Shown here piece after piece: positions 33,741 to 40,539 of a stretch of DNA of 64,000 bases. The DNA lies in NCBI GenBank assembly GCA_052436255.1, contig JBQVNP010000006.1:30319-94318 (forward strand), given 5' to 3'. Source of the stretch: Pelomonas sp052436255. GTDB lineage: Bacteria; Pseudomonadota; Gammaproteobacteria; Burkholderiales; Burkholderiaceae_C. Numbering within the stretch: the stretch's first letter is position 1; every line of letters starts with the position of its first letter. The position numbers were made by a program, and so were the translations under genes. The notes under the pieces were generated by a model that was given only the letters and a program-made list of their open reading frames with translations, searched no databases and was not told where the DNA came from.

Positions 33741-34979
33741 ATGAGTGTCGTCAACATCGAGCGCAGCCAGGGGCTCAGCGCCCTCAGGCTGATCAGTGCG
33801 GTCGACGGGCTGGCGGGCGCCAGCCTGCTGGCCCAGGTCCGCGCCATGGTCGTGGAGCGCCAGCCCGACGCCGCGCCCTTCAGCACCGACACGACAGCGC
33901 GGGCCATGCTGACGGTGCGCCAGTCGCAGCTGCGGGCCCGTGCAACCGAGCTGCTCGACGAGCTGCAGCCCGCGGCTCTCACCAAGATAACCGACATGCA
34001 GCAATTCGTGCTGCTGCTGTTGGAAATCCAGAAAGAGGCGCAGGGCAGCGATGAAGCCGTCGAGGCCCTCCTGGGTGCGCTGACGGAACAGGCCCGCGGG
34101 TTTGAGGAGCGCAGCGCGGCGCTGGCCGCCAGGGCTACGGCCGCGGCCACGCAGGCCGCCGAGGAACAGGCCGAACTGGACAAGCTCATCGACGCCGAGG
34201 TGCGCCGCATCGACGGCGCCGAGGACGGCGACGACGACGGCGAGCTGGCCCAGGTGCGTGCCCAGATCGCAAATACGAGCGAAGCCATGTCGGCCGCCGT
34301 GCAAGCCACGGTGGACTCCAGCCGCAAGGTGGGCAGCGGCGTCGGGCGCATCGTCACCTGGGTGTCTTCGCTGTTTTCCTTCCAGCCCGGCGACACGCCC
34401 AGGAAGCCCGTCCAGGACGACGATGGCGAGGACGACGGCGCCGAGAAGGTCAGGGCCGGCGACAAGGACAGTGGCAATGCCGGCAAAGCCGGTGAAAAGG
34501 ACGGCGACAAGGCTGGCGGCAAGGACGGTGGCAAGGCCAGCCCCGCCAAGCCCGGCCGGCCCCGCATCACGCCGGAGCGGCCGACCGCGGACTTCCCGGT
34601 CGAGACCATCGGCGAGATCGGCGACGACACCGCGGCCGTCTTCGACGCGCGCACCAAGCTCAACAGCCTCGTCATCCAGCAGCGCAACCTGTACGTGAAG
34701 CTATACCGCGCCGAAGCGGGCCTGGCCGTAATGCAGGTCGTGGGGCAGCAGGGCAGCGACCTCGTCGCCGCGCTGCAGGGCCTGGGCAGCCGGGCCGAAG
34801 CCCTGCGCGCCGAATGGGAGCGCCTGGCCGCCGAGTACGAACAGGCCAAGGGCTCCGGGCTGTCCTTCGATGACAGCTGGGCGCGCCAGCTCGCCAGGAT
34901 CGACGCGCTGCACAGGTCTTTCACATCAGGCTCTGCATCCATGCCGCGCCTGACCCACATCAGTCCCCACACCGCCTGA
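33741..34979 (+). CDS. ClyA/XaxA-like alpha-pore-forming protein, subunit 1
   Basis: A 412-residue, almost entirely helical protein. Long amphipathic helices flank a central region. TDMQQFVLLLLEIQKEA (85-100) recurs at the same residue position in the next protein (TDVQQFFLLHREI), so the two are paralogues. A modest hydrophobic stretch (VGRIVTWVSSLFSF, 201-214) is followed by an Asp/Gly/Lys-rich low-complexity linker (about 217-272). The arrangement (helical bundle, head insert, second helical half) resembles XaxA/MakA/HBL-type alpha-pore-forming subunits. There is no signal peptide, common in that superfamily. The family assignment is from helical pattern and context, not from a catalytic motif. 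Confidence 0.7.
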   Translation: MSVVNIERSQGLSALRLISAVDGLAGASLLAQVRAMVVERQPDAAPFSTDTTARAMLTVRQSQLRARATELLDELQPAALTKITDMQQFVLLLLEIQKEAQGSDEAVEALLGALTEQARGFEERSAALAARATAAATQAAEEQAELDKLIDAEVRRIDGAEDGDDDGELAQVRAQIANTSEAMSAAVQATVDSSRKVGSGVGRIVTWVSSLFSFQPGDTPRKPVQDDDGEDDGAEKVRAGDKDSGNAGKAGEKDGDKAGGKDGGKASPAKPGRPRITPERPTADFPVETIGEIGDDTAAVFDARTKLNSLVIQQRNLYVKLYRAEAGLAVMQVVGQQGSDLVAALQGLGSRAEALRAEWERLAAEYEQAKGSGLSFDDSWARQLARIDALHRSFTSGSASMPRLTHISPHTA

Positions 34980-35007
34980 GCCACCCCCACCCCCCAAGGA
35001 GATTTCC

Positions 35008-36129
35008 ATGACAGACATCGCCATCGAACAAGGCGTGAAGGACAGCGGCAAGGCCGCTCTCGATCAATCCGCCGCAGGCCTGATCCTGCAGGCCCACTGC
35101 ATGAGCGTTGAAAACCAGGCCACCGTCAACATTGCTAGCGCGAGCGACAAGCTCAAGCCAATCCAGGAGCAGGCCAACCACCAACTGGGCCTGGCCAAGG
35201 CGCGTTCCAAGAACTACCTCGACGTGCTGCAGCCGCGCATGCTGACGACGGCCACCGACGTCCAGCAGTTTTTCCTTCTGCATCGAGAGATCAGCCACGA
35301 GTTCCAGAACGCGCCTTCGCGCCAGACGGCGCTGGCCATGCTGCGCGCCCTGCAGGAGCAGACCCAGGGCTTCCAAGCGCGCAGCATCAGCGTGCGGGAT
35401 GACCTTGGCGTCCTGCGCAGCGGGCTGGCTGAGGACGCGGCCGTCTTCCAGCGTGTGACGCTCGACCTGAACACGCTGCTGAACGGCAACGAGGGCGTGC
35501 TCAAGGACATCAACGAGCAGCTCGGGGGCATCGACGGCAAGATCGCCGGCATGGCCGTGGGCATCGCCCTCGGCGGCTTGGCCGTGATCGCAGGCGGTCT
35601 GTTGTTCGTGGTCGGCGCCTTCGGCACCGTCTTCACCGGAGGCGCCGCGGCAGCCCTGTGCGTGGGCGGCGGTGCACTGGCCGCGGCCGGCGTCGCCAGC
35701 GTCGTGGGCGCTTCCATCGGCATGGCCGGGCTGCTGAACCTCAAGAGTGACCTGCTGATGCGCCAGGCCACCATCAGCGCGGAGACCACGCTGGTCAACA
35801 GCATGGCGGTCAACTTCGGCACGCTGCACACCAGCGCCACCGGCGCCCAGGGTTCGGCCCAATCCATGGCCAACGCCTGGAGCGTGATGGGTGACCACCT
35901 TGGCTCGCTGTACGACCAGTTGGAGAAGGGCAAGACGGACGTCCCTGTCCTGGCACGCGTCTTCCTCGGCGCGGCCGACGGCTCCGTGAAGCTGGTGCTG
36001 GCCGACACGGAAAACATCCTCCGCAACCTCACCGGCGCAACGCGCACCGTGGACACGACCCGCCGCGTCGGAGACGCCGTGAAGGCCGCGGTCAATGCCG
36101 CCGCGCTCGTGAACCGCATCGCGGCCTGA
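35008..36129 (+). CDS. HBL/NHE-like alpha-pore-forming protein, subunit 2 with hydrophobic head
   Basis: A 373-residue helical protein. Between two long helical halves lies an almost uncharged segment (181-243, GMAVGIALGGLAVIAGGLLFVVGAFGTVFTGG...), the hallmark beta-tongue or hydrophobic hairpin of HBL, NHE and AhlB-type pore subunits, which inserts into membranes. The motif TDVQQFFLLHREISHEF (83-99) is shared with subunit 1. It starts 28 nt after that gene with an AAGGAG ribosome site (CCCAAGGAGATTTCC). There is no signal peptide. Of the three proteins this is the best candidate for the transmembrane subunit. Confidence 0.75.
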   Translation: MTDIAIEQGVKDSGKAALDQSAAGLILQAHCMSVENQATVNIASASDKLKPIQEQANHQLGLAKARSKNYLDVLQPRMLTTATDVQQFFLLHREISHEFQNAPSRQTALAMLRALQEQTQGFQARSISVRDDLGVLRSGLAEDAAVFQRVTLDLNTLLNGNEGVLKDINEQLGGIDGKIAGMAVGIALGGLAVIAGGLLFVVGAFGTVFTGGAAAALCVGGGALAAAGVASVVGASIGMAGLLNLKSDLLMRQATISAETTLVNSMAVNFGTLHTSATGAQGSAQSMANAWSVMGDHLGSLYDQLEKGKTDVPVLARVFLGAADGSVKLVLADTENILRNLTGATRTVDTTRRVGDAVKAAVNAAALVNRIAA

Positions 36130-36152
36130 CAACCTCAGCCGAGGAACCCATC

Positions 36153-36950
36153 ATGTCCATGACTCTGACCGACCAACTCACCGCGCTCGTCCAGCAGGCC
36201 GCAGCGGGCACCGCCACGCTGCCAGGCACGCAGCAGGCGCAGCAGCACGCCAAGGCGGCCGAGGCCTTCGGGCGCACGCTCAACGAACTGTGGAACACGG
36301 TTCGCGGCCACGCCCAGCGCACGCGGCAACGCGTGGCCCAGGTGCAGCTCGAGATCGCCCGCTGGAACCCGGCGACGCCCGGGGTCCTGCAAGGCCACGC
36401 CAAGGCGCTGTCCGACGAAGTGAACGCCCTGCTGCCCGCGGTGCAAGCCAAGTCCGAGGAAACCGCGCGCCACCGCTCCGTGCTGGCAGCCGACAGCGGG
36501 GCCCTGACCCAGCAGGTAGCGCAGGCACGCGCCCGGCTGAAGCAGCTGGAGCAGCAAAAGGCCGAGCTGCAGGCCAAGGCCACCGAACTGCGCAACCGCT
36601 CCATCTGGACCTGGCTCTTCCCGCTGGCCAAGGCCATCGACGAGCTGGTGGCGCTGGGCCAGTACGGCAAGTCGACCGAGGCGGCCTTCGAGGACGCCCT
36701 GCGCCAAGTGGCCGAAGGGCAGCGAGAGGCCTCCGAGCTGATCCGTGCGTCCGACCTGGCCTCGGGCCAGGCGGCCGTGCTGGATCAGATGACCGTGCGC
36801 CTGCAGGCCCTGCATAACCAGTTGTCCGTCGTTGCCGCCCGGCTGCGCAGCGAGGAATCCCTCTCGAAGTTCGACAACCCGCAGACCGCTGGCGTCTTCG
36901 CGAACGTGCTGATGCACGTCGCCCAGGCGCTGGAACACAGCGTCGACTGA
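36153..36950 (+). CDS. Helical protein, probable third subunit of the pore-forming set
   Basis: A 265-residue helical protein without a signal peptide. Heptad-rich helices (about 100-148, ARLKQLEQQKAELQAKATELRN) lead into a short hydrophobic or amphipathic loop IWTWLFPLAKAIDELVALG (151-169) and a second long helix pair, the smaller version of a ClyA-like hairpin bundle. It follows subunit 2 by 23 nt with a GAGGAA ribosome site. In tripartite systems the third, more hydrophilic subunit completes the pore. I infer this role from size, order and helix pattern. A purely structural or chaperone function is possible. Confidence 0.65.
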   Translation: MSMTLTDQLTALVQQAAAGTATLPGTQQAQQHAKAAEAFGRTLNELWNTVRGHAQRTRQRVAQVQLEIARWNPATPGVLQGHAKALSDEVNALLPAVQAKSEETARHRSVLAADSGALTQQVAQARARLKQLEQQKAELQAKATELRNRSIWTWLFPLAKAIDELVALGQYGKSTEAAFEDALRQVAEGQREASELIRASDLASGQAAVLDQMTVRLQALHNQLSVVAARLRSEESLSKFDNPQTAGVFANVLMHVAQALEHSVD

Positions 36951-37008
36951 TGCACCGCCGCCGGCACCGGCCGGCGGCCTCTCCCCCAAACCACGAAAGG
37001 ACACTGAC

Positions 37009-37650
37009 ATGTTGCTCTTCTACGGAAAACCCAACGGCGGCAATCTCTCCAAGGACGAGAACGCCTCGCGCGCCGCACGCCTGGTCGCCCTGCGCGAGCA
37101 CTTCCACGCCTGGAAGAAGTGGCCTGAGTTCGCCCCGGCGAACAAAGCCTTCAAGCCCGTCGCCATCCACTACCTCCAAGAGGAAATCCGCGCCGGCCGC
37201 CACAAGGGCCTCAAGGCCTACGGCGAGGCGGCCAAGATCCTCGTGCTGAACGCGCACGGCAATGAGTTCGCCTTCAACAACATCTCCACCGGCGCTGCCG
37301 AAGTGGCCGACCTGCTCATCGAGCTGGGCATCCGCGAGGCCGGCACCGAGCAGATCTGGCTGGCCGCCTGCGACAACGGCCTGCAGACTCAGGACAACAG
37401 CGGCCCACTTCCCCTGGTGTCCAAGCTGGCCAGTCTGCTGGCCACCCGGGAAGGGCTGCACCCCAAGGTTTACGCACCCCGTGGCAAGGTGAGCTACCAG
37501 GATAGGACGCTGCAGCGCGTCGGCACGGAGGACGTGATTCGCTACGGCAAGGTCATGATCCGCACGCAGGACGGCCCCGCCAACCCCAAGACGGGCAAGA
37601 AGACGGACTTCTTCTACCCGTTCGACCAGGGCTGGGTGCTAGCCCAGTAG
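37009..37650 (+). CDS. Clan CD (caspase/CPD-like) cysteine peptidase candidate
   Basis: A 213-residue protein. The hydrophobic strand KILVLNAHG (76-84) ends in His-Gly, and a second strand EQIWLAAC (115-121) ends in Ala-Cys. This H-G ... x-A-C pairing, after two parallel strands about 38 residues apart, is the catalytic dyad arrangement of clan CD peptidases (caspases, CHAT, C80/MARTX protease), predicting His83 and Cys121. Between them is a helix with GAAEVADLLIELGI. No signal peptide. It is the last gene of the pore-protein run, 58 nt after subunit 3 with an AAAGGA ribosome site, and may process one of the subunits. Activity is a prediction. Confidence 0.68.
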   Translation: MLLFYGKPNGGNLSKDENASRAARLVALREHFHAWKKWPEFAPANKAFKPVAIHYLQEEIRAGRHKGLKAYGEAAKILVLNAHGNEFAFNNISTGAAEVADLLIELGIREAGTEQIWLAACDNGLQTQDNSGPLPLVSKLASLLATREGLHPKVYAPRGKVSYQDRTLQRVGTEDVIRYGKVMIRTQDGPANPKTGKKTDFFYPFDQGWVLAQ

Positions 37651-37674
37651 CCACACGCCGCCCCAAGCATTACC

Positions 37675-37708
37675 TGGCCGCCTCGGCCCTCAGTGGAAGG
37701 GGCGGCCA
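37675..37708 (+). terminator. Hairpin between the clan CD gene and the convergent regulator
   Basis: TGGCCGCC (37675-37682) and GGCGGCCA (37701-37708) form an 8-bp stem with an 18-base loop between two convergent genes. It could end transcription from both sides. The T-run is weak. Confidence 0.45.
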
Positions 37709-37761
37709 GATCATTTCTATGGTGTCGGACTTGGAACCGAAGCGCGGGGCGCCGCATTTGC

Positions 37762-38223
37762 TCAAGCAGAGACTGCCGCAGCAGCAGAACTCCAGTTGCC
37801 CAGCCGCGCGTCCATAGGCGACAGCTTGCGCGCCAGCGCGTGCGCCCGCCAGGCGCCCGCGCTCATGCCAAAGGCCTTGCGAAAGCACCGGTTGAAGGTG
37901 CGCACGTCCTCGAACCCGCACTGGTAGGCCAGCGTCTCGATGGGCGTGCGAAATGGCGGCTCCGCCATCAGCTCGCAAACGCGGGCGAGCCGCGCGCGGC
38001 GCAGGCAGCCCGCCACCGTGTCGCCCTGGCGCATAAACGCGCGGTACAGCGTCGGCCGAGACACCCCCAGCTCGCCAACCAGGCGCGTGACGTCATAGCT
38101 GCTGTCCGCCAGGTGCCGCTGCAACTGCAGGCAAGCCTGTTCGTACAGCCAGTCCAGCCGGCCGTGGCCGCCACGGTCCGCAGGGTGCGAACGATTGGCG
38201 AGGGTGACAGAAGCAGCGTGCAT
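37762..38223 (-). CDS. AraC-family transcriptional regulator (DNA-binding domain only)
   Basis: A 153-residue protein made almost only of the AraC-type double helix-turn-helix: YDVTRLVGELGVSRPTLYRAFMRQGDTVAGCLRRARLARVCELM, then the second HTH in IETLAYQCGFEDVRTFNRCFRKAFGMSAGAWR, which matches the AraC signature well. The usual N-terminal ligand domain is missing, so it may be controlled by abundance or by a partner. A Met ten codons upstream is also possible. It is convergent to the clan CD gene and divergent from the sigma-54 activator, placing it as a likely local regulator. Confidence 0.88.
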   Translation of the reverse strand: MHAASVTLANRSHPADRGGHGRLDWLYEQACLQLQRHLADSSYDVTRLVGELGVSRPTLYRAFMRQGDTVAGCLRRARLARVCELMAEPPFRTPIETLAYQCGFEDVRTFNRCFRKAFGMSAGAWRAHALARKLSPMDARLGNWSSAAAAVSA

Positions 38224-38331
38224 GGTCGGGGCGAGGCGTGCTCCCCTCAACACAACAAACGTGCCAGGGTTTAGACGGGGGATTGATGCAAAAATTCCTC
38301 CGCCAGCCGTGCTCTGGCATGTCGCCGGGGC

Positions 38332-38349
38332 GGGCTGACATGTCAGCCC
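38332..38349. promoter_or_regulatory. Perfect 18-bp palindrome upstream of the sigma-54 activator gene
   Basis: GGGCTGACATGTCAGCCC is a perfect 9+9 palindrome 25 bases before the ATG of the sigma-54 activator and about 110 bases from the AraC-type start. A further TGTCAGC half-copy follows directly. It is a strong candidate operator for a dimeric regulator. Confidence 0.6.
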
Positions 38350-38373
38350 CTGTCAGCGGGCTGGCCCCATGCC

Positions 38374-39957
38374 ATGACGCCCTCCGTACCGCCCCACGCT
38401 GAAGAACCGACCGAATCTGCCCGCATCGCGGGGCTCGACGCCGCGGGCGTGCCGGCGCCCACCCTGACCATCCTCTGGCACCCCGACCCGCAGCGCCTGG
38501 GCGAGCAGTGCGCGCTTTCCGTGGACGACGACACCCCCATTCCCATCAGCCGCTTCGCGCCCGGCTTCAGCGCGCCCGGCGCGCTCGGCGGGCGGCCGCT
38601 GGAGCATGCGAGCGTCTCGCGAACGCCCATCCACCTGCTGGCGTCGCGCGACGGCAGCGTGCAGCTATCGCTTCCGGCCGGCCCGGTCTGCCATGAGGTG
38701 GACGGCCTGCCCACCAGCGGCGAACTGCTACTGACGCGCGAACAGGTCGCCAACGGTGTCGTGCTGTCGCTGCGCGGACGCGTCCTGCTGCACCTCCGCC
38801 ATCGCACGGCCTTACCGGACCGGCTGTCCGGCCCGCTGCTGGGCGTCAGCGGCGCGATGGCGCGCGTGCGGCGGCAGATTGCGCAGGCCGCATCGACCGA
38901 GCTGCCGGTGCTTGTCCTCGGTGAATCGGGAACCGGCAAGGAACTCGTCGCGCAGGAGATTCACGCCCTTGGCGGCCGCGCGGGTCGGCCGCTATGCACC
39001 GTCAACATGGCCGCCCTGACCGAGTCCATCGCCACCACGGAGCTGTTCGGCTGCGTCAAAGGGGCGTTTACAGGCGCAGACGCCGCGCGGCGGGGTCTCT
39101 GGGCAGAGGCCGACGGCGCAACCCTCTTCATGGACGAAGTGGGCGACACCCCCGCCCTCGTGCAGCCCATGTTGCTGCGGGCCGTCGAGACCGGGCAGTA
39201 CCGCCCCGTGGGCAGCAGCCGCGTGGAGCGGGCCGACGTGCGGCTCATTGCCGCGACTGATCGGCCGCTGCAGGAGCGCGGCTTCAACGTGCCGCTGCTG
39301 CGCCGCCTGGCGGCCTTCGTCATCCGCATGCCCGCCCTGCGCGAACGCCGTGAAGACCTCGGTGTGCTGCTGCGCCGGGAGTTCGAAGAGGCGGGCGACG
39401 TCGCAGGCTGGCTCGGCGAAGTACCGCCTGAACTCGCTCGTGCCCTGTGCCTGCATGACTGGCCCGGCAACGTGCGACAGCTGCGCCACGCCGTGCAACG
39501 CTTGGTGCTGGCCGCTCAAGACCGTCAGTGGCTCGGTGTGGAAGATCTCCTATCACTGCCGCCGGCAAGCTCCGCCGCCCGAGCTGCCGGCAACGACCTC
39601 CCTCCCCCTGCCGAATCCGCACCGGCGCCTTTCACCGACGACGAACCGCAAGACCCGCCCCGCACGGGCTGGCGCGCGCCATCGTCAGTCACACCAGATG
39701 AGTTGCTGAAGGCGCTGGAGCAGCAAGCCTGGAGCCTGCGGGCCACCGCCGCCAGCCTGGGCATCTCGCGCAGCTCCCTCTACGCCCTTATCGACCGCCA
39801 TCCTTTGATCCGCTGGCCCGAAGACATCGCCGGCGACGAGATCGCCGCCGCGGTATCCGAGGCGCCAGCTGGCGATGTGGCGGCGCTGGCGTCGAATCTG
39901 AGGACGCCGAGGGAAGCGCTGCGACGGAGGTTGGCTTCGTTGGGCATCAGCCACTGA
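38374..39957 (+). CDS. Sigma-54-dependent transcriptional activator with FHA-like N-terminus
   Basis: A 527-residue protein. Residues about 30-145 look like a degenerate FHA domain (beta-rich, IPISR--GALGGRPLEHASVSRTPIHLLASRDGSVQLSLP). The AAA+ core has Walker A GESGTGKE (183-190), the sigma-54 contact loop GAFTGA (230-235), Walker B GATLFMDEVGD and the arginine finger region LRRLAAFVIRMPALRERREDL. The C-terminus has a Fis-like HTH (LEQQAWSLRATAASLGISRSSLYALIDR), then an extra tail. FHA domains bind phosphothreonine, so the kinase encoded at 30889 is a natural partner. EIGF-type residues differ slightly (DEVGD), which is tolerated in the family. Confidence 0.88.
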   Translation: MTPSVPPHAEEPTESARIAGLDAAGVPAPTLTILWHPDPQRLGEQCALSVDDDTPIPISRFAPGFSAPGALGGRPLEHASVSRTPIHLLASRDGSVQLSLPAGPVCHEVDGLPTSGELLLTREQVANGVVLSLRGRVLLHLRHRTALPDRLSGPLLGVSGAMARVRRQIAQAASTELPVLVLGESGTGKELVAQEIHALGGRAGRPLCTVNMAALTESIATTELFGCVKGAFTGADAARRGLWAEADGATLFMDEVGDTPALVQPMLLRAVETGQYRPVGSSRVERADVRLIAATDRPLQERGFNVPLLRRLAAFVIRMPALRERREDLGVLLRREFEEAGDVAGWLGEVPPELARALCLHDWPGNVRQLRHAVQRLVLAAQDRQWLGVEDLLSLPPASSAARAAGNDLPPPAESAPAPFTDDEPQDPPRTGWRAPSSVTPDELLKALEQQAWSLRATAASLGISRSSLYALIDRHPLIRWPEDIAGDEIAAAVSEAPAGDVAALASNLRTPREALRRRLASLGISH

Positions 39958-40493
39958 ATGCAGAGGCGTGTTCTGCGGGCAACGGTGCTGGCGCAAAACC
40001 TGGCTCTTGCCTTCCTGGGCAGCATCCATGAGTCGCTGCCGGTGAGCATCGAGGTGGGCGAAACGGCGGCCATCGTGAAGCTGGCGAAGCGTGTGGAGGT
40101 GTTTGTGTTGAAAGCTGGCGGGGAACTCGATCCAGAACTCGCCGATGTGCCCTCGGATGGCCGGACCCAACCAGCTGGAAGGCCATGAGGGTGGCTGCTG
40201 CTGCTCGGATTCGTCAATTCGTGGGGCAGCAAAGTGCCCAAAGCAGAGATTGAAGATCACCGGCAGTCGAGCCCAGGGCAGCGGCTGCTGTCGTCCGTAT
40301 CGTGGAGCCGAAAGCGCGGTTCATGGCTCAAAGCAGTCTGCGACCATCCGGCCGGCCGAGGGGGTCCAATCACCGGGCCCAGGGCAGCTGCTGACCTTCA
40401 GCCGTACAGCTGGCAACTTGCGCCTTCGATTGGCAGTGGCTGCGATGTTGCCTTGCTGCATAAAAACGGCAGCGGCGGCCAGCGAAATGGAAG
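39958..40493. other. No clear gene; one weak short frame
   Basis: A 76-codon plus-strand frame opens at the ATG directly after the sigma-54 activator stop (MQRRVLRATVLAQNLALAFL...). It has fair codon use but no recognisable family or ribosome site. The rest up to the hairpin at 40494 has nothing I can support. Confidence 0.35.
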
Positions 40494-40518
40494 CCGCGGC
40501 AGCAGTCTGCTGCCGCGG
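40494..40518 (-). terminator. Hairpin at the end of the fructan outer-membrane operon
   Basis: CCGCGGCAGCA and TGCTGCCGCGG form a perfect 11-bp stem with a GTC loop, 22 nt beyond the lipoprotein stop on the minus strand. There is no T-run, but the stem strength and position suggest a transcript end. Confidence 0.6.
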
Positions 40519-40539
40519 TCATAGGCCTCGGCGTGAGTC

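Noticed and set aside
33021..36950. Reading the operon as part of a type VI secretion or Rhs effector locus because of the kinase and FHA-like activator
   Set aside because: No T6SS structural gene is present in the window, and the three helical proteins lack any T6SS adaptor or PAAR motif.
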